From an uncultured Litoreibacter sp. (GTDB taxonomy: Bacteria; Pseudomonadota; Alphaproteobacteria; Rhodobacterales; Rhodobacteraceae), in assembly GCF_947501785.1 (NCBI RefSeq), contig NZ_CANMXB010000001.1, positions 1,755,048 to 1,819,047 on the forward strand: a stretch of 64,000 nucleotides of DNA. Reading direction: 5' to 3'. Each line of letters starts with the position of its first letter. Position 1 is the stretch's first letter. The notes under the pieces are model-generated. The model searched no databases. It had not been told where the DNA came from and was given only the letters and a program-made list of their open reading frames with translations. The translations under genes and the position numbers were made by a program. Shown piece after piece: positions 52,886-61,730 of this stretch.

Positions 52886-55348
52886 TTATCCCCCGCCCAT
52901 GACCCGCGGCAGCCAAAGCACGAGTTGCGGGAATGCCAAGAGCAGGATGAGACCAAAGAGCTGCACCAGCATGAATTGCATCATGCCCAGGTAGATGTCC
53001 TTGAGATCCCAATTGGGCACGACCCCCTTCAGGAAGTAGGCCGACAGCGCCACGGGCGGACTGAGCCAGGCCGTCTGCAGGTTCACCGCCACAAGGATGC
53101 CGAACCAGACCATCAGGTCGTAGCTGCTGAGCCCATGGATATCGAGCGCCTGCACCGTTGGCAGCAGAATCGGGACCACGATCAGCACGATCGGCACCCA
53201 TTCCAGCGGCCACCCCAGAAGGAAGATCAGCGCCATCACCAGAAGGAGGACCAAGAAGGGCGCCATATCGAGCCCCAGCAATATCTCGGTCATCATACGT
53301 GGCGTGCCGAGCGCACTAAACTGTGCACCGAAGAAGTTGGACGCCGCGACAAGGAACATGATAAGAACCGTGATTTCGAGCGCTTTGATCAAGCTGTCGA
53401 AGAAACCGGGGAGCGTGAACTTACGATAGGCAATGGCCAGGATGATGGCACCGAAGGCCCCCATCGCCGCCGCTTCAGCCGGGGTTGCGAACCCAAACAG
53501 GATCGAGCCCAGCGCGAAGGAGATCAGGATCGTTGGCGGCATCAGGCCAGCGAAGAACTCGTCCCACAGGTCGGAGAAATAGAAGCCGCCTTCGGCCTCC
53601 TTGCTGTAGATCGGCCGCCCAAGGATCGCGAGTAGCACGATGAAGGCGCTGAAGACCATGCCCCAAACCGAAATGCCACCACCTGCGACCAGCGACAGGT
53701 AGAGGTGGAAAACAACCGCGACAGGCACCATGACCCGCAGGACCGCGAGCTTGCGGTAGGCCGCATAGACTAGGCCCAAGGCTATGATAAGCCCAAAGAG
53801 CCCGCCAAACGGCACCACCGTGCCAAGCGCGCCGCCCATGCCCAGCCCAAAGACGCGGCAGACCGTCAGGATGCCCAGGCAGATCAACGCCACCTCGGCC
53901 CCGTAGAACTTGGAGGTTTCCGGCTGGTCTTCTTCCGACAGGATCGGACCAAGGCTCGGGTTCAACCAGCAGCGCCCCAGTGTGTAGATCAGGTAGAGTG
54001 AGGCCAGAAGTGCGCCGGGGATGAACGCGCCGCGGAACAGATCGAGCGTGGAGACCTCAAGCACCGGCCCCATGACGATCAGCATGATCGAGGGTGGGAT
54101 CAAGATGCCCAACGTACCACCCGCGGTGATCGTACCGGCAGCCAGTTTTACGTCATAGCCAGAGCGGCTCATCGTGGCCCCGGCCATGATGCCAAGCAGC
54201 GTCACCGACGCGCCCACGATGCCGGTTGCCGCCGCGAAGATGGTTGACACGATCAGCACCGCGATAAACAGCGCCCCGCGCACGCGGGCCATGATCATCT
54301 GGATGGAGGCGAAGAGCCGTTCCATCAGGCCTGCGCTTTCCATCACGATGCCCATCAGCACGAAGAGCGGCACCGCCATCAGCTGGTCGTTCAGCATGGT
54401 GGAGTTGGTGTTGAGCGTCATCAGCAGCGTCGTCAGCTTGAAGTTCGACCCCCAGATACCGAAGACGAATGCCAGGAATATCAGCGTGAAGGAGATCGGG
54501 AACCCGATGAAGATCACGAACAGCATCGCGCCCAGCATGATCAGCCCGATGATTGGCTTATCCAGGTTCGGGCGTGCGCTCATAATCTCGGTGAACCACG
54601 CACCGCCCGGGATGACATCGGGCAGGAAGATCGCCAGCGACAGCCAGATTATGAAGACAGCATAGACGGGGAGGAAGCGGACAAACCACTTCTCCCGTTC
54701 TTTGCCCATCTTATGGAAGGCCCGGAAAATTTCGGGCAGGCCTTGCAACAACAGCAGCACGCCGCCGATAGGCATGGCCAGACGCGCGGGCCACAGGATC
54801 GGTTGCCATGCACTGTCGAGCGCCAGCCGTTCGCCGGTCTCATAGGACAGGAACCAATATTGCGACGCAACAACGGTAAAGAAGATCATCGACGGGATGA
54901 AGAACAGAAGATAGGCGACAGCGTCCACGGTCGCTTGGGTTTTGTCCGACCAGAAGCGATAGATAAAATCGGCGCGGATATGCACACCGCGCATAAGCCC
55001 GTAGCCCGCGCCGGCCATCCACAAGACACCGGCGATCATCCGGCTGAGATCGTAAGCTTGCAACGTCGGGCCAAGGCCCATCGAGCGGGCAAAATCTTCG
55101 TATCCTGCGTTCTGCAGGATGATGAAGGAGTTCCGCGAAAAGACCTCCCAGACAACGATCGCAATCAAGGGGACCATCATCAATGCGATGATCTGACCGG
55201 CCCGGTAGTTAATCACGTCGATCGCTGCGGTGATCGGGCGTTGCCACGCAGTCATATCAGCCGGAGTTTCGCCAGGGGCTTCAGCGCGCCGCTCGGCGAT
55301 CAATTCATCCGCGATCTCCAGATCTTCTGGATTCGGTTCATCTGCCAT
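52886..55348 (-). CDS. TRAP transporter fused DctQ-DctM permease
   Basis: 820 residues. The DctQ-like small permease occupies about 35-215 ('VWEVFSRNSFIILQNAGYE', 'LMRGVHIRADFIYRFW'). The DctM-like large permease follows from about 270, with 'FIGFPISFTLIFLAF', 'MNDQLMAVPLFVLMG'-type segment, 'GTLGILIPPSIMLIVMG' and 'FATPAEAAAMGAFGAI'. The DctM half carries about 120 extra residues with more hydrophobic spans between about 480 and 600. Sodium-driven uptake of an organic acid or sulfonate. Separated from the binding-protein gene by a hairpin. Confidence 0.9.
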   Translation of the reverse strand: MADEPNPEDLEIADELIAERRAEAPGETPADMTAWQRPITAAIDVINYRAGQIIALMMVPLIAIVVWEVFSRNSFIILQNAGYEDFARSMGLGPTLQAYDLSRMIAGVLWMAGAGYGLMRGVHIRADFIYRFWSDKTQATVDAVAYLLFFIPSMIFFTVVASQYWFLSYETGERLALDSAWQPILWPARLAMPIGGVLLLLQGLPEIFRAFHKMGKEREKWFVRFLPVYAVFIIWLSLAIFLPDVIPGGAWFTEIMSARPNLDKPIIGLIMLGAMLFVIFIGFPISFTLIFLAFVFGIWGSNFKLTTLLMTLNTNSTMLNDQLMAVPLFVLMGIVMESAGLMERLFASIQMIMARVRGALFIAVLIVSTIFAAATGIVGASVTLLGIMAGATMSRSGYDVKLAAGTITAGGTLGILIPPSIMLIVMGPVLEVSTLDLFRGAFIPGALLASLYLIYTLGRCWLNPSLGPILSEEDQPETSKFYGAEVALICLGILTVCRVFGLGMGGALGTVVPFGGLFGLIIALGLVYAAYRKLAVLRVMVPVAVVFHLYLSLVAGGGISVWGMVFSAFIVLLAILGRPIYSKEAEGGFYFSDLWDEFFAGLMPPTILISFALGSILFGFATPAEAAAMGAFGAIILAIAYRKFTLPGFFDSLIKALEITVLIMFLVAASNFFGAQFSALGTPRMMTEILLGLDMAPFLVLLLVMALIFLLGWPLEWVPIVLIVVPILLPTVQALDIHGLSSYDLMVWFGILVAVNLQTAWLSPPVALSAYFLKGVVPNWDLKDIYLGMMQFMLVQLFGLILLLAFPQLVLWLPRVMGGG

Positions 55349-55436
55349 GTGGCGGTCCCTCCCGTGGACATGGATTTGATATCCATGTTCTTAGTTTCGA
55401 AACGTCCGATGCTGAGGGCGCTTGGAAAGAAAGAAC

Positions 55437-55462
55437 GAGCGGGCCCCCGGAAGGGCCCGCTC
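55437..55462 (-). terminator. Partial terminator between TRAP binding-protein and permease genes
   Basis: A perfect 10-bp stem GAGCGGGCCC/GGGCCCGCTC with a 6-base loop begins 9 bases after the binding-protein stop. A TTCTTTCTTT tail follows on the minus strand. It would lower permease relative to binding-protein transcript, a common TRAP stoichiometry device. Confidence 0.75.
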
Positions 55463-55471
55463 TGACCTGAA

Positions 55472-56566
55472 TTACTTCAGTGTGTCTGCAAACGCGCGAC
55501 CAAGGTTCGCGTTCGATGTCTGAGCACCGGCCCAGAATGGAACGGCGATCTTGGCGAACTCTGTCTGAGACGCCCAAACTTCTGCGAAGAACTCGTTCTC
55601 GTCAGCAGCAGCTTGCAGCGCTTTGGTCGCAGCAGCGGAGTACTCGGTGAAGTAGTCAGCTGGTGTGTCCTCAAGGATAACACCGTGGTTCTCGGTGAGG
55701 TCCTTCAGCGCTTTACCGTTTTCGTAGATACGGTAGGACAGCGATTTCGACAGCGACGCGGTAGACGCAACTTCGAGCGCTTTTTGCTCAAGCTCGGTCA
55801 GGCCGTTGTAGAAGTCTTTGTTCACATACATGTCTGCGTTCACGGTGACCTGGTGCAGGCCTTGCAGGTAGTAGTGCTTCAGCACTTTCTGGAAACCAAA
55901 CACAGAGTCAGGCTTCGGGCAGCACCATTCAGCCGCGTCGATTGTGCCTTTTTCCAGAGCTGGCAGGATGTCGCCGCCGCCCATAGCAACAGCAGGAACG
56001 CCGATGTCAGCGTAAGCCGCGCCAACCATGCCTGGAGGGGCCCGGAAACGCATCTGGCGGAAGTCATCCATGGATGTGATCGGCTCTGGGAACCAGCCAA
56101 GGGCCTCTGGGCCAACCGGCTGCAGCATGAAGCCTTTGACGTTTACGCCCATTTCATCCCACAGACGGTCATACAGCTCTTTGCCGCCGCCAAACTGGAA
56201 CCAGCTCAGGAACGCGATGTTGTCGAGACCAACACCAGCACCCGCAACAGGAGCGCCGAAGAGGTTGGCTGCAACGTGCTTACCGCCCCAGTAGTGTGTC
56301 CAGGCAAAGCCACCTTCGACCAGGCCCGCGTCAACCGCGTCCATGATGTCGCGTGGGCCAACGACAGCGCCGGCCGGCAGCACTTCGATGGTCAGCGATC
56401 CGCCTGTGAGCGCAGCAACGTCTTTGCCGAACTCATTGAGCATGACCACTTCGTCAGCAGTATTTGGCAGAACTGACTGGATACGCAGCACTTTTTCCGC
56501 CATGGCGCCAGTCGCCATCAACGCGAGGCCAACCGCACTGGCAGTTAGAGTTTTCAAGTTAAACAT
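55472..56566 (-). CDS. TRAP transporter substrate-binding protein (DctP/TakP-like)
   Basis: 364 residues from the ATG giving MFNLKTLTASAVG, with a strong GGGAGG site; longer frames upstream lack support. Signal peptide ends at 'GAMAEKV' (about 23). The mature protein has 'GPRDIMDAVDAGLVEGGFAW', 'RFRAPPGMVGAAYADIGVPAVAMGGGDILPALEKGTIDAAEW' (with the Arg that contacts carboxylate or sulfonate) and 'FGFQKVLKHYYLQGLHQ'. It resembles the TakP/mannitol-chloroaromatic branch. Located in the periplasm, it delivers substrate to the fused permease. Confidence 0.88.
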   Translation of the reverse strand: MFNLKTLTASAVGLALMATGAMAEKVLRIQSVLPNTADEVVMLNEFGKDVAALTGGSLTIEVLPAGAVVGPRDIMDAVDAGLVEGGFAWTHYWGGKHVAANLFGAPVAGAGVGLDNIAFLSWFQFGGGKELYDRLWDEMGVNVKGFMLQPVGPEALGWFPEPITSMDDFRQMRFRAPPGMVGAAYADIGVPAVAMGGGDILPALEKGTIDAAEWCCPKPDSVFGFQKVLKHYYLQGLHQVTVNADMYVNKDFYNGLTELEQKALEVASTASLSKSLSYRIYENGKALKDLTENHGVILEDTPADYFTEYSAAATKALQAAADENEFFAEVWASQTEFAKIAVPFWAGAQTSNANLGRAFADTLK

Positions 56567-56712
56567 TAGGTCCTCCCTTAAGGTCCAAGCCTTCTTCTTC
56601 TGTTCTAAGCCGGCCAATGAAGGCATATTGCCCGGCGTATGGTTCAACTCTGGCAGGATGCCCCACCATAAGCGAATTGAATTCTTTCCCTATGTACCCT
56701 TTTCCGATTGGC

Positions 56713-57381
56713 TTAATGCCCCTTTCCGGTAGGCCATCCCTCCATAAGTCCAAGCCAAGGGCCCACGCCGATATTCACATCGACCACGCCGCGGTAGAAC
56801 ATCTCCCCCGCAACGTAGACGAGCACGATCAACCCGACCCACGATATCCAAGGGTACTTCGTTAGCAACTTCATAATAAGCGTGGCCGCAAAGGCCATCA
56901 GCACGATTGCGAGACCCAGCCCAAAAACCAGCATGGTCGTGTCGCCATCCGCAATGGCCGCAACGGCCAAAACATTGTCCAACGACATGGACACATCAGC
57001 GATGGTGATGGAAATCAGCGCCGACATCATCGTTTTTCGCGGCGGGCCAGTGTAGCCCTGTTCGGGATCATCAGCCATTTCCATGGCCTCCTCCGCATCG
57101 TCATGCGCTCCACCCTCGCGAATTTCGACGAAGAGCCTCCAGCACACCCAGAACAGCAAAATCGACCCAACAAAGAGGATACCTTTGATCCCCAGAAGGC
57201 TGGTTGCCACAATGGCGAACAGGATCCGCAGCACGGCGGCAATGATCATGCCGTAGAGGATCGCTTTTTTGCGCAGCTCCGGCGCAAGACCCGCCGCTGC
57301 CATGCCAATGATCAAAGCGTTGTCGCCAGAAAGGATCAGGTCGGCAATGATGATTTTGCCGAAATCGAGGATCGTATCCAT
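56713..57381 (-). CDS. TerC/YjbE family membrane protein
   Basis: 222 residues, seven or so helices. Asp-containing signatures 'ADLILSGDNALIIGMAA' at the start and 'TIADVSMSLDNVLAVAAIADGD' in the middle are those of TerC proteins, linked to metal (manganese) export or tellurium resistance. An acidic loop with 'GAHDDAEEAMEMADDPE' separates the halves. It lies between the GMC oxidoreductase and TRAP genes, 4 bases after the oxidoreductase's stop region, so it is probably co-transcribed. Confidence 0.85.
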   Translation of the reverse strand: MDTILDFGKIIIADLILSGDNALIIGMAAAGLAPELRKKAILYGMIIAAVLRILFAIVATSLLGIKGILFVGSILLFWVCWRLFVEIREGGAHDDAEEAMEMADDPEQGYTGPPRKTMMSALISITIADVSMSLDNVLAVAAIADGDTTMLVFGLGLAIVLMAFAATLIMKLLTKYPWISWVGLIVLVYVAGEMFYRGVVDVNIGVGPWLGLMEGWPTGKGH

Positions 57382-57385
57382 ATGG

Positions 57386-59017
57386 TCAGGCCATTTCTTT
57401 CGTTGGTGCGGCGGCGCCTTTCTCGGCGTCCTCCAGGATGAGGTCGGACGCCTTCTCGCCGATCATGATCGACGGTGCGTTGGTGTTGCCTGACACAATG
57501 ATTGGCATTATGGAAGCATCCGCAACGCGCAGCCCCTCGATGCCTATGACTTTTAGGCGTGGATCAACGACCGCAGCGTCATCTACCCCCATTTTGCATG
57601 TGCCGGTCGGGTGGTAGATCGTCGTTGACGTGTTGCGCACCCATTCGAGGATTTCGTCGTAGTCGTCGCTGACGCCAGGCCCCGGCTGATGCTCTTCTGT
57701 GACGTACTGCGCGATGGGCGCGGTACCGGTAATCCTTCGGGTAATCCGCACCCCTTCGACGATAGTGTCGCAATCTGTCTTTGTTGCCAGATAGTTAGGG
57801 TGAATTTTCGGGTAGTCCCGCATATCCGCAGAGGCCAGCTCCATATGCCCGACGCTCTCCGGGCGCAATTGCAGCACCGATGCGGTGAACGCGGAAAACT
57901 TATGCGCGCCCTCGTCGATTTTGTCGGCCGAGAAAGGCTGGATGTGAAACTGAATGTCCGGCACTTCCAGATCCTCACGGGTCTTCAGAAAGCCTGTGCC
58001 AAGGCTGGCCGCCATGGCCATCGGGCCGCCACGGGTCGCGATGTATTGCAGGCCGATCATCGCCTGCTTGAAGTAACTCGACACCTCCGTGTTGATCGTC
58101 GGAAGGGACGTCTTGTAGACGGGCCGCGCCTGAAGATGGTCCTGCAGGTTTTTCCCTACGGCCTTGTTTTCATGGACCATTTCGATGCCAAGCGGCTTCA
58201 ACTCATCCGCCGCACCGACGCCCGACACCATCAAAATCTGCGGCGAGGCCAGTGCGCCCGCAGAGAGGATGACCTCCTTGTTGGCCTTCATCGTGATCTG
58301 CTGGCCGTTGTGGTTGGCGATCAGACCCGTGCAGCGCTTGCCGTCAAATGTCAGCTTCTCGACCGCACAGCGCGTCAGCACAGTCAGGTTCTCGCGCGAC
58401 TTGGCCGGGTTCAGATAAGCTACGGCGGAGGAACAGCGGCGACCATTGCGGGTGGTCAGCTGGAACAGCGACACGCCCTCTTGATCCGCGCCGTTGTAGT
58501 CTTTGGCCCGCTTGTACCCGGCATTCACCGCCGCCGTCAGCCAGTCGTCAACGCATTGGCGTGTGACAGTGGTATCAGAAACGGACAGAGGCCCGTCGCC
58601 GCCACGCAGCTCGTCTACCCGAGTGCCATTTTCGTAATTCTCGGAGCGTTTGAACAGCGGAGCGACGTCACTCCAGCTCCAACCGGTATTCCCGAGCTGG
58701 CGCCAGCCATCGTAGTCCTGCGCCTGACCGCGCACATAGAGCAGCCCGTTGATAGAAGATGAGCCGCCCAGAACCTTGCCACGCGGCCACTTGAGCGACC
58801 GACCATTCAACCCAGGGTCAGCCTCGGTTTCGTACATCCAGTCCGTGTTTGGATTGGACATGGTCTTGAAGTAGCCGACCGGGATGTGGATCCATGGGTA
58901 GGTGTCTTTGCCACCCGCCTCCAAGACCGCTACTTTATATTTGCCATTGGCCGAAAGTCGGTTTGCGAGAACGCAACCAGCGGAGCCTGCACCTACGATG
59001 ATGAAGTCAAAGTCCAC
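57386..59017 (-). CDS. GMC-family FAD-dependent alcohol dehydrogenase (choline-dehydrogenase-like)
   Basis: 543 residues with a GTG start behind GGGAGGAAGTG. FAD-binding 'FIIVGAGSAGCVLANRLS', GMC signature 1 'GKVLGGSSSINGLLYVRG', signature 2-type 'SAGALASPQILMVSGVG', and C-terminal 'HPTGTCKMG' plus 'GNTNAPSIMIGEKASDLI' with the active-site His/Asn. The enzyme oxidises a primary alcohol. It is divergent from an IclR regulator and upstream of TRAP genes. Isethionate dehydrogenase (IseJ) is a member of this family with similar company, so isethionate is one candidate substrate; choline-like alcohols are others. Confidence 0.88.
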   Translation of the reverse strand: MDFDFIIVGAGSAGCVLANRLSANGKYKVAVLEAGGKDTYPWIHIPVGYFKTMSNPNTDWMYETEADPGLNGRSLKWPRGKVLGGSSSINGLLYVRGQAQDYDGWRQLGNTGWSWSDVAPLFKRSENYENGTRVDELRGGDGPLSVSDTTVTRQCVDDWLTAAVNAGYKRAKDYNGADQEGVSLFQLTTRNGRRCSSAVAYLNPAKSRENLTVLTRCAVEKLTFDGKRCTGLIANHNGQQITMKANKEVILSAGALASPQILMVSGVGAADELKPLGIEMVHENKAVGKNLQDHLQARPVYKTSLPTINTEVSSYFKQAMIGLQYIATRGGPMAMAASLGTGFLKTREDLEVPDIQFHIQPFSADKIDEGAHKFSAFTASVLQLRPESVGHMELASADMRDYPKIHPNYLATKTDCDTIVEGVRITRRITGTAPIAQYVTEEHQPGPGVSDDYDEILEWVRNTSTTIYHPTGTCKMGVDDAAVVDPRLKVIGIEGLRVADASIMPIIVSGNTNAPSIMIGEKASDLILEDAEKGAAAPTKEMA

Positions 59018-59053
59018 TCACTTCCTCCCAAAAGCGATAAATTTTTAAAAATT

Positions 59054-59068
59054 GGGACTTGAAGTCCC
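59054..59068. promoter_or_regulatory. GGGACTT-G-AAGTCCC palindrome between GMC and iclR genes
   Basis: A perfect 7-bp inverted repeat around one base, 36 bases from the GMC start and 73 bases from the IclR start. Its place in the divergent interval makes it a candidate IclR operator controlling both genes. Confidence 0.5.
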
Positions 59069-59141
59069 GTTTTTATACTGCATCATGGAACTATGAGTCG
59101 CACAAGCGAAAAATGTTCACGTTCGATTTGGGAGGATCAAC

Positions 59142-59906
59142 ATGGGCGACGGGAGCCGAATTCCGACGAACCTGCGCACCCTGCTTATTCTGGAAGCGGT
59201 AGGCCTTCAATCTGAACCGATGTCGCCCGCTGAGATCGGGCGGGCCATTGGACTACCAAAGCAAACCACCCACCGACTGTGCAACACCCTTCTAGAAGAA
59301 GGGTTCTTAATGAGAGATGAACGCGCACGCGGGCTGCGCCCCGGTCGGCGTGCACGTATGATGGGTGCGGGTGTTGTGCACAGCTCCTCCAGCCATGTCG
59401 CGCGGCATCAGGTGTTGCAGGAACTGGCGCGCGAAGTTGGCGAGACCGTGAACTTCGTCGTGCCGGAAGACCGCGGGATGTCATATCAGGACCGGGTAGA
59501 GACCGACTGGCCGTTCCGCATCCAGCTGCCAATTGGTACGAATGTCCCCTTTCATTGCACCGCGTCGGGCAAGACATACCTGGCCTCCCTTCCCAAAGCT
59601 GAGCGCCGTCGTCTGGTCCATGTTATGCATTTGGAAAGACACACCGAGTCCACGATCACTGATCCGGACACCTTCCTCGATGAACTGCAAGACATCGCGC
59701 GCCAAGGATACGCGCTGGACCGGTGCGAGTATTTTGAAGGCATGGTGGCTGTTGCCGTCCCCATATTGGACCCCACCGGCCGGTACTGCGCCTCTGTTGC
59801 GTTCCACGCGCCGGAACAGCGCATCAGCATTGAACTCGCCGAAACCAAGGTTGGTGTTCTTCAAGCCACCTCGCGCAAACTGACCGAGACTATCTTTTCA
59901 TCCTAA
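59142..59906 (+). CDS. IclR-family transcriptional regulator
   Basis: 254 residues, GGGAGG site before the ATG. Winged helix at about 8-62 ('AEIGRAIGLPKQTTHRLCNTLLEEGFL'-type segment), then an IclR ligand-binding domain with 'QLPIGTNVPFHCTASGKTYLA', 'GYALDRCEYFEGMVAVAVPILD' and 'VAFHAPEQRI'. Divergent from the GMC dehydrogenase gene, which it probably controls. 17 bases upstream of a LysR gene on the same strand. Confidence 0.88.
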   Translation: MGDGSRIPTNLRTLLILEAVGLQSEPMSPAEIGRAIGLPKQTTHRLCNTLLEEGFLMRDERARGLRPGRRARMMGAGVVHSSSSHVARHQVLQELAREVGETVNFVVPEDRGMSYQDRVETDWPFRIQLPIGTNVPFHCTASGKTYLASLPKAERRRLVHVMHLERHTESTITDPDTFLDELQDIARQGYALDRCEYFEGMVAVAVPILDPTGRYCASVAFHAPEQRISIELAETKVGVLQATSRKLTETIFSS

Positions 59907-59923
59907 GCTGAAGGGAACGGCGC

Positions 59924-60808
59924 ATGTCCATAACGCTGCTGCGATCCCTTATTGCCGTGGCAGAGACCGGCAGCTTTGCGGCCGCATCCGCACGGGTAAA
60001 TGTCAGCCAAGCCGCCGTGGGGCAGCAGATGAAACGGCTGGAAGAAAGTCTGGGCGTCACCTTGTTCGACCGTGACCGAAAAACCCCGAAGCTAAACCCA
60101 CTGGGACAATCGCTGATCCCCAAAGCACGCGACGTTGTGCAGGCCTATGACGGCCTGCTGGACGACCTGACGGGGGAAGCGCAGCTGTTTGGCGAAATGA
60201 CCCTTGGGGCCGTCCCCTCAACTTTACGCGGCTTGGTCCCGCGCGCCGTAAAGCAATTGGTCGCCGCCTATCCCGGGCTGCGCATTCGCGTTGTGCCGGG
60301 CTTGTCGGATGACCTATCGGAACAGGTCGAACGCGGGGCGTTGGACGCCGCGCTTTTGGGACCGTTCGCCTCGCAGCGAGACACTATGATGTGGCAACCC
60401 GTGGCAGGCGAACCGCTGGTTCTGATTTCAGCCCCCGACATTGTGGGGGATGACCCAAAAGCTCTGCTGACATCGCACCCCTACATTCGCCACACCCGCC
60501 GGGCGGCCGCGGGGCGGCTGGCCGACGACTGGATTGTCCGCCAAAAGCTGACGGTCACGATCGCGATGGAAATGGAAACCCTGGAGGCCGTCGCCTCCAT
60601 GGTGGCGCATGGGCTGGGGCTGTCCGTTGTGCCGGACATCTGCGTGCCGGACCCCACCTTTTCAAGCCTGCGTAAGCTGCCCTTGGCCGGGGCACCTACG
60701 CGTGAATTGGGTCTGCTGACACGGACTGACTGCCCCAAGCGACGCTTGACGGACCGGCTGCTGGAAGAGGTCGCCAGCGTTGTCGCCACGCCGACGCTGG
60801 CCAGCTAA
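59924..60808 (+). CDS. LysR-family transcriptional regulator
   Basis: 294 residues. N-terminal helix-turn-helix (about 3-60: 'AETGSFAAASARVNVSQAAVGQQMKRLEESLG') and a periplasmic-binding-protein-like effector domain from about 90 on ('LGAVPSTLRGLVPRAVKQLVAAYPGLRIRV'). It is 17 bases after the IclR gene and convergent with the Crp-type gene. Targets may be the neighbouring TRAP/GMC or sulfonate genes; no direct evidence. Confidence 0.88.
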   Translation: MSITLLRSLIAVAETGSFAAASARVNVSQAAVGQQMKRLEESLGVTLFDRDRKTPKLNPLGQSLIPKARDVVQAYDGLLDDLTGEAQLFGEMTLGAVPSTLRGLVPRAVKQLVAAYPGLRIRVVPGLSDDLSEQVERGALDAALLGPFASQRDTMMWQPVAGEPLVLISAPDIVGDDPKALLTSHPYIRHTRRAAAGRLADDWIVRQKLTVTIAMEMETLEAVASMVAHGLGLSVVPDICVPDPTFSSLRKLPLAGAPTRELGLLTRTDCPKRRLTDRLLEEVASVVATPTLAS

Positions 60809-60822
60809 GGTCCGGTCCACTG

Positions 60823-61497
60823 TCACCCCGTCTCAAATGAGCTGATCCTGACCAACAACGCTGCGCGGTCCAGCACGTTGATCTGCCCCCTTGCCATCGA
60901 GATGAAGCCGGCGTCACGCAGCACCCCAAGCTCACGGTTTACCGTTTGGCGTGAACATCCAGCGACGGTTGCCAGATAGGACTGGCTCAACCGCAGGTCA
61001 GAGCGTCGCGCCGACAGTTCATGCAGGTAGGTACAGATACGTTGTTCCGCCGTGTAGAACTGATGCACAGCCTGATTGCGGTTATCGCGCTCCAGAAGAT
61101 CATGAATATAGCCCGCAAAATTTCGCACAAAGGCCGGGCAAGACAGCTGCTGATCCAGCCGGGCCTTGGAGCAGAACAACAGCGTCGTTCTTGGAAGAGC
61201 CTTGCAACTGGCCGCATAGGGCCGTTCGGCAATTGCCTCGACCACGCCGAGAACATCGCCTGTGACCGACACGTAAACGACCGCCTTGTTCCCGTCTTCG
61301 CTGACGTAGGAGACCTCGACAGAACCGTCGGCCACAAAAAGCAGCCCCGATCCTATGTCGCCTTGGCTTAGGATCGTTGTCTTGGTCCCGAATGTGCGCA
61401 GATTGCAGTCATCCACAAACTTGGATCTGGCCGCATCTGACATGCCAGCCAACAGTCCGCATGACAATAAATGCGGGAACCGTTTCGAATGCTTCAT
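60823..61497 (-). CDS. Crp/Fnr-family transcriptional regulator
   Basis: 224 residues. A cyclic-nucleotide-binding-like fold spans about 10-130 ('ILSQGDIGSGLLFVADGSVEVSY'). A C-terminal HTH follows ('LSQSYLATVAGCSRQTVNRELGVLRDAGFI'). No N-terminal Cys cluster of the Fnr type and no full cAMP-binding signature, so the signal is unknown. Its start codon lies inside a perfect 10-bp inverted repeat. It is divergent from comDE, 233 bases away, and may control sulfonate genes. Confidence 0.85.
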   Translation of the reverse strand: MKHSKRFPHLLSCGLLAGMSDAARSKFVDDCNLRTFGTKTTILSQGDIGSGLLFVADGSVEVSYVSEDGNKAVVYVSVTGDVLGVVEAIAERPYAASCKALPRTTLLFCSKARLDQQLSCPAFVRNFAGYIHDLLERDNRNQAVHQFYTAEQRICTYLHELSARRSDLRLSQSYLATVAGCSRQTVNRELGVLRDAGFISMARGQINVLDRAALLVRISSFETG

Positions 61498-61510
61498 GGC
61501 TGAAGCATTC
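61487..61510. promoter_or_regulatory. Perfect inverted repeat spanning the Crp-type start codon
   Basis: GAATGCTTCA and TGAAGCATTC are separated by only 4 bases. The ATG lies partly in the loop and partly in the stem, so the mRNA hairpin would hide the start codon, or the DNA palindrome could be an operator. The rest of 61511-61730 is relatively AT-rich and holds the comD promoter region; no other gene is seen. Confidence 0.5.
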
Positions 61511-61730
61511 AGCCACCTCAGGAAAAATGCAACTCGTTACCCTACCCGAGGCAACGATAGGGCGATTCTCCGCGCGACCTTGTCGGATAGCCGACAGTCC
61601 CGTCAGGTTATTGAGCATGGGCAGCAACCCGACTTAAGCAAAGCTTTACATAACCTAAAATCAGTTTGATTTGCCTTCGCGTTGCTTTTGAATGATATCA
61701 GGGCAAATTCACCCTCCGAGGAGCCATCCC

